In this document: piece after piece, positions 1-13,789 of the stretch
Layout of the letters: the number at the start of each line of letters is the position of its first letter
How positions within the stretch are numbered: the first letter of the stretch is position 1
Origin: Sciurus carolinensis
Lineage: Eukaryota; Chordata; Mammalia; Rodentia; Sciuridae
Assembly (NCBI RefSeq): GCF_902686445.1
Contig: NC_062220.1
Span: 113,570,643-113,634,642 of the forward strand
Reading direction: 5' to 3'
Length of the DNA stretch: 64,000 nucleotides
Translations under genes and position numbers: made by a program
Notes under the pieces: model-generated
The model's database searches: none
What the model was told of the DNA's origin: nothing
What the model saw: the letters and a program-made list of their open reading frames with translations, nothing else

Positions 1-1443
1 TTTAATAACCAAACCGGAACACATATGGCTTTCCTGAGACTTTATAGAGCATGTATTGTTTGTTATATGAACTTAACCTCCCTTGTTTTCTCATATTAAG
101 AAATACAAATCTACTTTGTCCTAGTGGAGCTATATTGGTCACACAAGCAATTTTGGTTCTGTTTAGTGAGTAAATTCAAGGTTTTCATGACTTCATTTGA
201 GCTTTGTTTATTTCTTATCAGTGATAACAGCCATTTTACTATGTCTAAACATTTCCTTCTTCTTTCACTGTTTTACTAAAGTCTCTCCCACCTCCCCTGG
301 TTCTTAAGAGAACAAAAAATCTGCTTTGATCCTTATGTTTATGGATTCCTTCCATCTTTGAAAGCAAGTGCTAACAGATGGTGGGCACAATGCAGTGTTC
401 TAATGAATACTGTAGGTCTTGGGCTTTAGGCATGTGCAGGGTTGAAATGGGCAAGACTGAGTGGACAAGGTGTGGAACAAGGGAACTTCTGCCCCTGTTC
501 TACCAGAGAAGATCCACTTAGCCCCATTTTATATTTTGAGTTACAATATAAGATCATGTTTATAAAAGGGAAAAGAAAGTTCTTGCTTACCTTAAAAATT
601 TTTTTTAAAAAAGGGCCTAAAAACCATTGCTAGACAGAGGTCATAAAGATAGGGCTAAAGCTTTCTTTACAGTTGCTGGACCTAAACTCTTCAGCCCACA
701 CAGGAAAAAAAAAAAAAAAAAAAAAAAAAGAAAAGGAAAGAAAAACAAATTAACTGTTTTACTAAGTGCGGAGCAAGAATGCAATCTCTCTTTGTCAAAC
801 ACCCCCCACACACACACGCACACACATACCACTCCACAAAATAGGCAAAATTTGGTCATTCCACTTAGGGAAATCTACATTTAAAGTTTAGAGCAACTAT
901 GGTGAGTGGGTTGCTCATTTCCAAAGTAAATAGTAAAATTTTTGTGCCTGAACCAGGCTTTCTCATCTTTAAACTGGGGCCAAATAGCTCATAATTACAT
1001 TTGTCTCTCCTTTTAGGACCATTTCCAGAAAGTATAAAAGGTATTCCCATGTAATAGAGTGACAGGGGTTCTTCACTTTTGTGTAGCCATGGATCTCTAA
1101 AAAATATACTATGGATGTATCAGGCCTTCCACTAAGCCAATCTGTGGACCAAGCTGATGACACTCTGCAAACACTAAAGCATTCACCACATACGTTTTAA
1201 CAAGACATGATTAGGGCAAGGATACCATGGGGTATGGTGGAAAGACCAGGAATGTTAATGCCAGGCAGATGCAAATTGGAGAAGTGGCTCAGCAAAAACA
1301 AACAAAACTAATGGCATATGCCCTTGGAACCTGTCTGTTCATCAGTAAGAGAGGAAACATGATAACCATTTTGCATTGCTCTTCTGTTAGAAACGATTCA
1401 CAGAGACAACGACCTAAGATTCAATACATCATAGATATCAGCC
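1..1443. other. Intergenic sequence, no gene seen
   Basis: I see no exon-like or conserved coding stretch here. The sequence is AT-rich with a poly-A tract at about 704-729 and a short CA-rich tract at about 800-828. The short open frames across these tracts are low-complexity artefacts (runs of Lys or His-Thr). The left edge of the duplicated segment begins at about 1,444. Confidence 0.6.
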
Positions 1444-1943
1444 ATTCAGCCCAGAGTGTGGTGTGGTTCATGGACCTCATGATGACTTGTTTGACCAGTG
1501 GCATAGCCATTGTGGACTGCCATACCTGTGTGCCCACAGCAACTGTCATTCTTGTGCCAATTGTACTTACCATCCTCCACAACAGCAGTGCCTTTGGGGA
1601 CCTAGCCCAGGGTCTTGCACATGTTCGAATGGAGGAATTGAGCTCATCCAGAAGTATTGATTCAATGTGTACCTTCAAAGCCAACCTCCAGTTCTCATTG
1701 TATTGGTTAGACTTGTGCCACCATCAGATAGGGGAAGGACATTGCCCTCCTACTGGTAAATGAGACACAACAGTCTGACTTTTCCAAAAATCTTTAATAA
1801 TGTAACTTCCAAGTGATCCCTCTGTGTCAACATGAGTGCCATGAGGTTAGCTCCATTTTCTACTCATACCCTGGTACATAAAGCTCCCACCTTCAGTGAG
1901 TGGAGGCTAGGGATATGAAGCAAAAGCTTGGCATTGAAACAGT

Positions 1944-2966
<1,023 letters not shown>

Positions 2967-5284
2967 ACCATTGAGACTTGTTACCAGGCCCATGGCTCGG
3001 CAAAGAATGAACTCATCCACTAATCTGTCCACCAATGGGAGTCTTCGGAAGGTCGAAGCTCCATTGTTGCCTAAAGATGATGTCACTGGGTTCTGAGTAC
3101 TGGGAATTCCAGGGGTGGTGCTTGTGGAGTGACTCTGAGTTGATGGAAGGAAGGGACTCCATCTTTGGTGTCTCATGAGCATAGTTGTCTTTCATCAAGT
3201 ACTGGTCCACCCCAGTATTGTCCCAACTTCTTATGGTGAAGTCACAAAGCAGCCACCAGGAAAGGGCCCTCATGAGCTTATATTTATATTGTTGGTTGTT
3301 AGGAAGTCATTTCTGGATATATTTTCCAGCGGAGAGTTAGACAGGGAGCAGAGTGAACACTGGGGAGACCTGCACTCAAGAAATTTCTGACTAAGCTGTC
3401 AGGGAAAACAAACTGTTCAGGGGAACCAAGTAGTCACAACATGCTTCTTTGGCTTCTACAGTATCTCTTTTGCTTCTTCAACAAGGGCTGGCAAAGTGTT
3501 TTCTCAGAATCATCAGGCCCTGTGGGAGCTCTCCCCTATGAGGTCCTGCATCTCCTTCCAGCTTCACTCCCTCCCCATCCTTCATATACCTTTCTCTGCT
3601 TGGTATGCTAGATTCCCCAAAGACCATGTTTATTCACCTATGGAGTTTGGCTTATGCTGCTCCTTCCCTCAGCAGCGCATCTCCCCACATTTCCTCCACT
3701 GAACACCTTCTTATCTTCCCAGTTGGTCAGCCATCCCTACTTTCAGGCATATAGTCACTTCAGTTGATTTCCCAGAACCACATCATCTCCAGTTGGAAGA
3801 GACTTGGACAGTTGTCTAATCACATAGATGCTTGGGTACTAAGGGCAGAACTTCTCTACTCAGCAACCAGTTCCCCAGGGTTCCTTTGATTCAGGGACTT
3901 GCTTACCATCTCCTGATGCAGCATGCTTCATTTATGACCAGTTAAATTAGAAAGCTATTTTCTAATCAAGTCTAGCTCAACCTCCCAGTAGGTTGTACCA
4001 CTGGCCCTGGCTGGTACTATTTAGTTACTCCCATCTTTATCAGTAGCCGGAATGATCCTTTTAAGAATAGACCATGTTACTCAGTTCAAACATACAGTGA
4101 CTTCCCATCTCACTCAGATTGCTTTCCTGCAGGCTGCAGGTGGGTCCTGCAAATGTTTTAGTCTCTCACCCTGTGGACGAGGTGTGCTCTCCCTGTACAG
4201 TGACTGATGAATTTCTATTGTTCTGCTTAGGACCTGTGAAGAAAGGCAAGGGAAGAAGTAGTCAGGTGGCTGCTGTTGTAGTGGTTGCCATTGATCCAAT
4301 GTTTTACCAGTGGACCTCAGATTCCTGCAGGCTGCCTGGGCAGGAGCCAGGGTGTGCACACAGAATATTAGTAAGGGGAACTATGCCTAGTCCCTGGTTC
4401 CCACTTAGGGTCAGAACACACACATTCAGCTCATCAAAGGTTAGGAGATGTGGTTTTGTATTCAAAGTCATCAGAAAAAGATTGACATGAATTACAACTC
4501 CAAACTTTTCAGATCTGAGAATGTTTGACATGCCAGGTGTCATGAGGAATCAGACTTGTGCTCAGAAGTAGTGCAGCAAAGTAAAAGCAAAGTGCTTCTG
4601 CAGAAGGGTGTGCTGCCAAATAAGGTCTGCAGAGCAATCACACCTAGGTAGGTAGTCCACTTGCTTTTATCCCTTATGCAGCTCTGACCCTTGACCTGAC
4701 AGGACAAATTCAGGGGCCAATCTATACAATTGACTAATTGAGATATTTAAAGAAATATACCTTGAGTTGTTCCTCCCTTCCTGTTCTCTTATGGTGGGAA
4801 AGCATTCTTGGGGTGCATGCATTCTGTATACACCTGTTTACCTCTTACTTACCTAAATTCCTCTTTCTTAACAGATTTCTTTCCCTCTCAGACTGATCCC
4901 TTCCCCAACTTGTTTGTCACGAGGATGTTCAGGTGATGGATTTTGGATCATGGGCTCTGGTGCTATTGTGTCACTTTCATTCTGCTATTTGTTCTCTGAC
5001 TGCTTTCTTATATACCAGTATAACACTTAAGACTACATACTGTATTCTGAAAATAGACCACTGGACTTTCTATTTCTCACAAGAAGAACCTGAGAAAAGA
5101 TTTGAACAACTTGATCCTCAATAAGATCAACTTGATCCTAATAAGATCAATATTGCAAGAGCCTGCTGGAAGGGAATCATGGGAAGTCTGACTATGGGGA
5201 AGACAGAAGCTGAGCCTGGTGGGCTGGGATGAGGTATGACTGTGGTCAGGGGATGTAGGTGCACACACAGACATAACTGAACTT

Positions 5285-5395
5285 AAGGATGCTGGTTCCA
5301 CTTGACAGATGAGGAAACTGAGGCACAGGAAAGAACGTGTGTGGCCAAGGCTACCCACCAGTTGACAGAGCCAGGACTAATGATGGATCTTATAT
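5285..5395 (-). repeat. MIR SINE relic
   Basis: Contains 'acagatgaggaaactgaggc' followed by a 'ccaaggctacccacc' type segment, the reverse complement of the MIR core region. The same relic is present in the right duplicate at about 62,238-62,330, so it predates the duplication. Confidence 0.7.
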
Positions 5396-6147
5396 TCTTC
5401 CCACTGTTCTTGAAATTCTTGTGTCCACAGCATCACATCAAAGGAAATGGAAGCAGCGATGCTGGTGTTGCTGGGGAAGTAGTTGAATCTCTTAATAATG
5501 TAAAAGCACACAATTGACTGCAAATGACTGATGACTGTGCACTCAGGTGGGAGGCAAAGTCACAAAGAGGGAGCTGAGGGTGTCACTGGATGCTTCTGTT
5601 GGTGTCCAGGAGTCAAAGTGATCTGGATTCTCTGCCTTGAGCACAATTGTTAATCTACCTTTTTCCTACTCTCTTTCAATATTCACCTTCAATATACCTT
5701 TTTAATATGCTGTATTCATTTAAAAAACATGGTAATGTTTCTATGGGTAAAATTCTAAATAAGATTTTAATCCATATTAAGCCAGTGAAAAATTGAGATT
5801 ATCAAAATCTTTAATTCTATTCATTACTTAAGTAAACTTCAAAGCATCAATTAAAACAAGAAATAAAATATGATGGTGATCCATTGGAAGACGGGTTACT
5901 GCCAAATAAAAATGCTTCCTACACTTCAAAACTGCCAAGAGTAGAATTTAAACTTTTCACCACAAATCAGCAATCATGTGAAGCATAAATATGTTGATCA
6001 CTCTGATTGTAAACATGCATGAAAGTATTGCACCCATCCATATATGCAATTATTATGTCAATTAAAATGGATTTTTGAAATAATTAGTTGGACCAAGAGA
6101 TTCCAAAAAGAATGGCTTAAGTTTAATGAACTCACAAAAAAGTAGTT

Positions 6148-7525
6148 AAAAGAAAGTGCCAATCAAGAGAGAGGAGTTGCCTGTGTTAAAGACATGGTAG
6201 ACATCAAATAGTGTCTGCTGTGTGCTGGAGCTCTCCCACCTGAATGCACTGCGGGATGCTGGCTACACAGTGGCCCTGGCCACAGGGTCATTAGTATTCC
6301 CACTTTGAGTCAGAGAATTGTGGCTGCAGGGGAGAAGTCACTTTAGAGGCTCCCAGAGTGAGCATGACCTTGGAGCTTGAGCCCACATCCCTGCCTGGCA
6401 CAGAGGAGCTGAGAGCCTGTGGCTGCTCTGACCTGAGCTGGGTCAAGGATCAACACAGCAGGGTGAAGGTGTGTGACAGACACTGGAGGACCAGTCTTGG
6501 TCTAGTCCAGTTTTCTAATCCCAATATCCACCAAATCTTGGTTTCTAATCTCACTCTCCAATCACAGGGCCCTTGGAGAAGTGGTCAATTCTAGGGCTGC
6601 AGCAGACAGCATGAGATGGATCTGAGCATTGCATCATGCCAGAAAGTCAGAGAACCTTCAGTCAAGAAAGTTCAGAGCACATGGACAAGTAGGAGCAATT
6701 GGAAGGATGGAATGGAGGATTATGGAATATAACCCAGGTGCAGAAATACATGATTCCATAAATGAGTAAATGAGGCAGAGGAGGCAAACTTTACTTGGAA
6801 AAGATTTTCAATTAAGATATGCAGATACTTCCTCCAAGAAGGGGAGGTCTTGACTGAGGCTGGCAGCCACAGAAGAAATGGGGACAAGTATAGGACACTG
6901 CTTGAGCAAGCCATGAAGGATGACAGCACCAGGCACCTCTGACACCATGAAAGAATTTCTCACACCGCTGGACTGGAGAACATTCCACAGAATACCCAGC
7001 CTACTCCTCAAGGTTATGAAACACAGGGAGAAGTGGGGGTCACAGACCACAGAAGGGAGGACTGGTGACAACCAAATGCAGCTGGAGCCATTGGTGGGAC
7101 TCTGGGACAGGAAGCAGCACTCATGGTAACCAGTAGCATCTGAGTTTCATCTGGTTCTGAATAATAGCAACAAGTCTATATCAGCTCTCAGCTGTGCAAA
7201 TGCCCTGGGGAAGTGAAAGGTGAAGAGAAGGAGCATGTCCTGAGGGCTGTGCAGGGCCTCTGCCTTGTCTTCACAGTCTCAGGATAGCTCATGGCATGTC
7301 ATGACTGCCAAAGCCAGACAGCTATGGCAACTCATCTTAGGGGGGCAGGTAATTTGATAATGGATTTTCCATAAAAAATCCAGAATGCATAGTTTAGTTG
7401 TTGTTTCCATGGGCAAGAATGAGTTTTGAATTATAATGATTCACTAATAAATGCATCAGGTTTTAGTTTAGTATATATTCTATATTTTCACTGAATTCCC
7501 TCAAGTATTAAGGCAAGTATTTTTA
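6148..7525. other. Unique sequence, no gene seen
   Basis: Moderately GC-balanced sequence with short open frames on both strands but no recognisable domain, splice pair or repeat. It begins exactly where homology to the right duplicate stops being testable, because the window ends at 64,000. Confidence 0.5.
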
Positions 7526-7529
7526 TTCA

Positions 7530-7625
7530 TTATTATTATTGAGATCTGTTTTACAGATGAGAAAGCTGAGCTCAGAAAGATTAAGTGGCTTGACCAAGGT
7601 AGCCTAGGACTAAGACTAAACCACC
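7530..7625 (-). repeat. MIR SINE relic
   Basis: 'ttttacagatgagaaagctg' followed by 'ttaagtggcttgaccaaggt' matches the antisense MIR core and tail region. About 95 bp is recognisable. Confidence 0.7.
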
Positions 7626-8016
7626 ACGTCTTGACTTGTAGACAATTAAGAGTCTTCCCATTCTAAAACCAGGAAGATGAAGGGTCCTCAGCACCAAGCC
7701 CTGCTGGCATTGCCGTCCCCCTCCCTCTGTCCTGGACATGCAGCACTGGCACACTCTGCAAGGAGCCTGCGTGTGCACACTCACCGCCTGTGTGCTTCAG
7801 TACTACAGAGGCCTGTTCTGCTTCTTGAGCTGTCATGACATCCCATAGCATAGATGTTCCTTTATTTGTACACCCCACCCCCACCATTGTTGGGTACTTG
7901 GGTGAGCCCAGTATTTAATGATTATAGTGAACCCTTATCATTACATATTTCAGGACCCCCTATGATGCTTTTCATAGAACAGTTTTCTAGAAGCATAACT
8001 ATGGACCTAATAATAA

Positions 8017-8795
8017 GGATATTTAAATATTTTTATTTATTTTTTATTTTTTACAGACTGCATTTGATTCATTGTACACAAATGGGGTACATCATTTCAT
8101 TTCTATGGTTGTGCACAATGTAGAGTCATACCATTCATGTAATCATACATGTACATAGGGTAATGTGTCTCTCATTCCATGATTTTTCATTCCCTACCTC
8201 CCTCTCATTTCCTTCTACATAATCTAAAGTTCCTCCATTCTTCTCTTACTCCCCACACCTTACCCCCATTATATATCATCATCCACTTGTCAGGGAAAAC
8301 ATTTCGCCTTTGGTTTTTTGGGATTGGCTTATTTCACTTAGCATGATATTCTCCAGCTGCATCCATTTGCCTGCAAATGCCATAATTTTATTCTTCTTTA
8401 TGACTGAGTAATATTCCATTGTGTATATATATACCACAGTTTCTTTATCCATTCATCTGTTGAAGGGCATCTTGGTTGGTTCCATGATCTAGCTATTGTG
8501 AATTGAGCTGCTCTAAACATTGATGTGATTGTGTCACTGCAGTATGCTGATTTTAAGTCCTTTGGGTATAAACTGAGGAGTGGGATAACTGGGTCAACAG
8601 GCGGGTCCAGTCCACGTTTTCTGAAGATTCTCCACACTGCTTTCCAGAGTGGCTGCACCAATTTGCAACTCCACCAGCAACGTATGAGTGTGCCTTTTTT
8701 CCCACAGCCACGCCAACATCTGTCATTGTTTGTGTTCTTGATAATCGCCATTCTAGTTGGAATGAGGTGAAATCTTACTAACAAATTATACTTCA
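8017..8795 (-). mobile_element. L1 fragment (ORF2 C-terminus and 3' UTR), antisense
   Basis: Reading the minus strand, the end of L1 ORF2 is recognisable: RCWRGCGKKGTL, CWWSCKLVQPLWKAVWR, IPLLSLYPKDLKS and DEWIKKLWYIYTQWNI. This is the conserved C-terminal region with its cysteine motif. Toward lower coordinates comes the 3' UTR, then a T-rich end at about 8,020-8,055 that corresponds to the poly-A tail. The element is strongly 5' truncated. Its 3' UTR resembles the short L1 insertion at 61,641. The open frame here is an L1 remnant, not a host gene. Confidence 0.9.
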
Positions 8796-8799
8796 AACA

Positions 8800-9690
8800 A
8801 GTTTTGCTAAATGGCTTGTGCCCCAGCAGATTCCAGAGGGACTAATCCCTACTGTGCTGTCAGCGCTTCATATTTAGATTTTCTAATTTTTTTTTTATTT
8901 CTCAGTGGGTAAAAGGATAAACCCCATTTCTGATTTAAATTGATTTTCCTGATTATATGGTTGAGCATATTTTTAAAATGCTTATTAGCCATTAGTATTC
9001 CTTTTATAAAATATTTCTCCTATCCTGTTCTCCTTCTCCCCTGGGCTTTGGATTTTGTGTGATAGCTCTATATCCTAGATATTGATATTTCTGTTGTATA
9101 TATTGCCAGAGAGTTCCCTCTAGTCTTTCGCTCTCATCTTTTAACTTTGTTTGTGGTGTCTTTTGATGTATGGAAGTTTTAAATTTCTATGTAAGTATTC
9201 CTTCTCTTTAATTTTCAAATTATGGAATGTTCTAAATTTATAGGTGAGTATAAAGGAGAATATAAAATCTATATACTCACCAGCAGCTTCATAAAACCTT
9301 TGTATCTTGCCACATTTAATTTTCCCACCAGCTTGTAATTTTTATCTGGTGATTTAGTTTTGCCCTTTTAAAAAATCAATTGAAACGTTTATCGTTTTGC
9401 ATTGAACTGCAGTTGCATTTACTGCCCTGTTCTGCGAACTTCTCTGCTCATCTTTGCTTCTCAGGGTCCACGTCTTCCCTCTGGTTTCATTGTATTTCTA
9501 AATAGGTACATCCTTGATGATGCTTTTAGAGAGAGTCTCTGGATGTTATATTCACTTAGTTTTTTTTTTTTTTATAACTAAAAAGATCTTTATTTTGCCT
9601 TCTTAAACACAGTAGCTGTGGAAGACTGCTAGCTAGCCCTGGTCTTTCTTCTCATGCTCTACTTTAGATCTAGAAATGTCATCAGAAAAG
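8800..9690 (-). repeat. Older L1-like relics
   Basis: Stretches such as 'ggttgagcatatttttaaaatgc' and 'tttgtttgtggtgtcttttg' resemble the antisense 3' part of old L1 elements, but with many substitutions. A T-run lies at about 9,560-9,574. No gene is seen. The boundaries are approximate and part of this stretch is unassigned. Confidence 0.45.
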
Positions 9691-9694
9691 CTCA

Positions 9695-10115
9695 GGTTTT
9701 GAAGACATGAACCCCAAAGCACCAAGGTTCAGAGATGGGGCTTTTAGGCAGTGATTAGGGCTGGAACCTCCCTGTGGATTAATCCATTTGATAGATTAAT
9801 GATTGGAATGGACCACTGGTAGTAACGGTCACATGTGGGTGTGGCTGGAGGAAGCAGGTCCCTGGGGCAGGCATTGGACTGTATCTGTCCCAGGAACCTT
9901 TTCTTGGCTCTCTGCTTCCCAGCTGGGTAGTGAACACTCCTCCATGGTGCCCTTCACCATGATGCCTTATTTTCTGCCTCATTCTGCGCCCTAATAATGG
10001 ACTCTGCTGACCATGGACTGAATCTCTTAAACAGTGGGCCAAAATAAACTCTTCCTCCTCTGAGTTGCTCTTGTCGGGTGTTTTGGTCACAGTGACACAA
10101 AGGTGGTGGACACAA
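9695..10115 (+). mobile_element. MaLR-like solo LTR
   Basis: The pattern is that of a rodent MaLR-type LTR: 'gaccccaaag'-like U3 start, 'tgatgccttattttctgcctc', 'gactgaa', then the polyadenylation signal in 'ccaaaataaactcttcctcc', ending in 'ttttggtcacagtgacacaa'. Open frames crossing it are incidental. Confidence 0.65.
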
Positions 10116-10520
10116 CATCCCCCTAAGAAGGAGAACCACAGTGCTGATTTCATTCGAGAAGGCCCTGTGCTCAGCAGAAAGACCATGCTTTCCAGACTCC
10201 TGGAGCCATGGGTGACCCGTGAGAGGCAAGCAGGAGAACGGGGCTGTGGCCCTCATGGTGAGCTGGGTGAGGCTCAGTCGAGAGGATCACCCTGCTGCCC
10301 TTGCCCTTCTTTCCTTGGACACAGGAGCCTGCAAGGCGAGGAAGCAGGTAGAGTGGAGGCAGGCTCCACCTCAGCCCAGAGCTGGCCTCTGTCACTAGTC
10401 TTTGGTTCTAACAGGCACACTCAGTCTGGGTCGGCATTTATTTTCTTTTCACATGCTGACATGGTTTTCTATTGTCCTTGGACGTCTGTGAGCCAGGTAA
10501 AAGGTTGCTGAGTCTAATGG
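10116..10520. other. No gene recognised
   Basis: GC-richer stretch with overlapping short open frames on both strands and no recognisable protein family. Part may be LTR flank. Confidence 0.35.
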
Positions 10521-10529
10521 TTCTATCTT

Positions 10530-10870
10530 CTTGTCTGGGCCAATTTAAAGATTTCTCCCTGATCCCAGTTATTCCCTAATGTGCCTGTGAGTACATTTAT
10601 TTTTATTTCTTTTGATAGATACTTAGAATTCATTTTCCACTTAAAGACTTGTGTCTTTATCCAGTTTTGGAAAACTTTCTGCAATTGTCTCTTCAAATAC
10701 TGATTCTCTGGCTCTCCTCTCATTTTCACTTTTTCTGGGATTAGATAAATGTTAAGCATTAGATGAGGTTTCTTCCTATCTCTTACCTGTGTTATAAATG
10801 CACACACAAGTGTATATCCATATGCACCCTGGGTTCTGGGTACATTCCCTGGTTTCATTTTCCAGATGAT
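10530..10870. repeat. Probable old L1 relic
   Basis: 'gcaattgtctcttcaaatac' and the following 'tttttctgggattag' resemble old mammalian L1 sequence. Divergence is high and orientation uncertain. Confidence 0.4.
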
Positions 10871-10899
10871 GTAAGTATTATTTCCTTAACAGTGTCCAT

Positions 10900-10990
10900 T
10901 CTAAGAGCAGGGGATATAGCTCAGTGGTAGAACCAACACTTGTCCAGTATGTGTAAGGCCTGGGGTTCAACCCCCAGCACACAAAACCAA
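10900..10990 (+). mobile_element. ID-like tRNA-derived SINE
   Basis: Pol III A-box-like 'tagctcagtggtaga' and B-box-like 'ggttcaacccccagcac' give the tRNA-related head of a rodent ID-type SINE. A short A-rich tail follows. This is a SINE, not a tRNA gene: the cloverleaf is degenerate and it sits in intergenic DNA with A-rich 3' sequence. Confidence 0.85.
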
Positions 10991-11199
10991 AACAAAATGG
11001 CACCTGATTTTATGTTTTTATCAAATATTGACTTTTTAAAATTCAATGATATTTTCCTTTAATTTGTAGGATTTCTAATGGGTTCTCTTTCTTACCTATC
11101 CATATTTCCTTGCTGACTGATATAATAATTTCTTACTCTTTTCAACATGGAAGTTGTGGTTTCCCTTTTCCCAGGAGTGTCCTAGAGATACCATGCTTA

Positions 11200-11326
11200 A
11201 AAGTCTGTCCAACTGGGTGGGACTGGGGGTGTAGTTCAGTGGCTCATAAGCACAAGGCCCCGGGTTCAATCCCCAGCACCACAAGAAAAGAGAAAAGAAG
11301 AAGAAAAAAAAAAAGTCTGTCCAACT
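11200..11326 (+). mobile_element. ID-like SINE with target-site duplication
   Basis: The SINE body (about 11,217-11,310) has 'tgtagttcagtggctc' and 'gggttcaatccccagcacca' as A- and B-box regions, then an A-rich tail. It is flanked by the direct repeat 'aaaagtctgtccaactg' (11,200-11,216 and about 11,310-11,326), the mark of L1-mediated insertion. Confidence 0.92.
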
Positions 11327-11527
11327 GTTGTATAAATTAATTTCAGAGTGAATTTGTGTTGCAGCTGATTTATTGATTGTCTATATTAGCTCCTAACTGA
11401 TTCAAATAAATTGGAACTTTGGTTGGAAGGCTCATTTTGAGGGAAGGTTTTGTTAGTTTTCTTCTGTCTAGCTGCTTGTGTGGTTTCCTGTCTGCCTTGA
11501 GTTATCAGAGAAAGTACATGATGCCAC

Positions 11528-11669
11528 TAAATTTGAATTTCAGCTAAACTACAAATCATCTTTAGTATAAGTATTTCTCACATATTGAATTTAGTATAAG
11601 TATGTCTCACATCATTTTATAGTACTTATACTATAAAATGATTTGTTGTTTATCTGAAATTCAAATTTA
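11528..11669. mobile_element. Palindromic DNA-transposon-like element
   Basis: Two 31-bp arms (11,529-11,559 and 11,638-11,668) are inverted complements with about two mismatches, starting 'aaatttgaatttcag'. Inside is a smaller hairpin ('cattttatagta', 4-base loop, its complement) and two direct copies of 'tttagtataagtat'. The arms are bordered by TA on both sides, consistent with a Tc1/mariner-type TA target. It resembles an old mammalian non-autonomous palindromic repeat; I cannot name the family with certainty. Confidence 0.7.
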
Positions 11670-13145
11670 TATAGTTTACATTTTTATTTGCCAAATCTGG
11701 CCTTCTGATAGCTGACCCTCTAGACTCCTCTCTAGAACCAGATCTTAGAGGGGTTTGAGTCATACTCCCTGCTGATAATTATGTCATCAACAAAACAAGA
11801 CAAAGCAAACCCAAATAAATACAGCAGAGCCAAACAGCTCCTTTTCAGGGCACCAGGGCAAACTCCTGTCACCTGGGCACTGAGAAGTCCCCCTCTGGGG
11901 CAGGAGCTTGCAAAGTAAGCTTGAGGATGGGCCTTGGCCACGGCCTCAGGCAGCACTCTGAGTGGACGCCCCCACGCATGTCCTGTGAGTCCACAGCCCG
12001 GGAAGTATCCAATCTGCTCTGGTCTTGGTCACGACAGATGTTGTGCAGTTGCAGTTTAGAGATGAAAGAGGCCTTGCCAGTCCCCAGAGAGTTTGTTGTC
12101 AAGTCTGAAGTCACACCAAACACAAGAAAAAAGAAGATTTACAAAATAGAAGGAAGTGTCCAAGGCTCCCGGGAGGCTGTTGGGTGACCCCAGGGAGGTG
12201 TTGGGGATGGAGGTCAAGGAACAGTGGTTGATTGTAAGATTGCAAAATGCAAAGTCGCAGAGCTGCGCCTCCTTCTAAGGGCACTCTGCACTCTCCAGCA
12301 GGCTTCCTGGCCTGTCCCAGAGGCAGACCTTGGACACCGTGCATGGAAAGCCATTGGCCAAGATCTTAGCAGAGAAGGAAGGACTCAGCCCTTTGGCCAG
12401 CGATGTTTTTGTTAGTCTGTTTCAATGTCTGTTCCCTGACTTCTTTGGACCCTAGATTAATTCTGGAGGGTTTAGAGTAATTGTGTCACACACTAACTGC
12501 TGCCATGAGATACACCGTGCTGGGATTTGATGGATTCCCTTGAAGAGTGAGTTATATGCTCTGAGAGAGCTGGGTCTTATAAAGTTTTATATCCCTGAAT
12601 TGGAAACAACTGTGTTTCCTCAGAGTAGCAGCGACACTAGTAACTTATTTCTGTCTTCTCGAATATGTGCCAATGAAGCTTACAGCCCCGCTTGCCGTCC
12701 GCCTGGGTTCGGTCTCAGCTTCTCTGGTGCCTTCTCCACATCTGCAGGACTTGGGGGCAGGTAATGGGGTTGAGCCTGCGGACTGCCGTCAGGGAGGATG
12801 GAGATCTCCCTGTGCTGCTGATGCAGAGGGAGCAGTGTTTAAGTGAGATCGCTCTGGGCACTGAACTGGGGGAAAGGGCTCACTGTGCCAGAAACGATGG
12901 GGAAAGCTAACGACTGAGTTTGCGGTTTGAACTGAGAGCAAAGGAGAAATTGAACAGTAGGGATGATGTGCCCCTCCTTCCAAAACCCCTGAGAAAAGCA
13001 ACAGGGAGAATGGAGCCCACAGAGTGCAGACTGCCAATTACCCACACCCTGTCCCCCATGTCAGCAAGTGTGAGCAGGCGGGTCACCGCCTTCACACTGT
13101 CACCTCACACTGTGCTTCTGTGTAATTTTCTATTTCTGTCTGCTC
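11670..13145. other. No gene recognised
   Basis: Mixed-composition sequence with many overlapping short open frames on both strands. None shows a known domain, and frames of similar length occur on the opposite strand at the same places, as expected by chance in GC-balanced DNA. Confidence 0.4.
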
Positions 13146-13149
13146 ACTC

Positions 13150-13340
13150 TCATGTGTGCATTTATGCAGTGTTTGCTGAGAGCCCAATTTGTCTCAAGCA
13201 AGTTCCTGAGCCCTGGGACGCAGTGATGAGCAAGCACCAGTGAAGTCCCCACCTGGACCAAGCTTCCAGTTCATGTTCAGCAGGGGAGGCAGACAGGGAT
13301 CAGTCAACAACCACAGTGACAACCCCAAAGAATCCAGGGC
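13150..13340 (+). repeat. L2 LINE relic
   Basis: The order 'tgctgagagccc', 'gttcctgagccctgggacgcagtgatgagcaa', 'aagtccccacctgga' follows the L2 3' end (in life an 'interrupted growth' of the pattern: size, counts of items carried, then 'present in stock' phrases of the consensus). Strongly diverged, sense orientation. Confidence 0.55.
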
Positions 13341-13789
13341 ATTCTGAAGACATGTTTGGCATGGGAGGGACCAGGAGTTCAGTCTGGGGTAGCAGAGCCA
13401 CCAAAGTCCAGCAAACCATCTCTTCCCCAGGATGTTCCTGGTCCGTGGTCTGATCTCACCGCACGTGAAACCTTTTTCTGTCTTAATCTCTGTTCTCCCA
13501 GTCCTTTCTTTGGAACTCCCAACAAGAGGTTTTCACTTTAAAAAGGAAAAAGTTAAGCCCTGTTCTCAGCTGGGAGAGTTCATCTTACAAAGATGTCTCA
13601 GCAAGAGAAAAAAGAAATACTGTGACTCATTGTGATAGGGAGATATAGTGACAAGAAAGATGTTAACATCTTAATGAGAGCCCTGAGGGGAAATTTGCAT
13701 GAAACACTCTCTTTGTTGCTGAAAAAGAGCCACTGATTTTGTTAAATATTCAGGCTGGCAGTGATTTAGAGTATTTTCCTTATATTCTG

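Noticed and set aside
627..884. Lysine-rich and His-Thr-rich small frame
   Set aside because: Produced by a poly-A and a CA tract; no other support.
8398..8796. 132-codon minus-strand frame
   Set aside because: It is the C-terminal part of L1 ORF2 in a truncated element, not a host gene.
10900..11326. tRNA-like sequences with A and B boxes (also at 37,600 and 41,826)
   Set aside because: They have A-rich tails, target duplications and degenerate cloverleafs, as ID-type SINEs do. Not functional tRNA genes.
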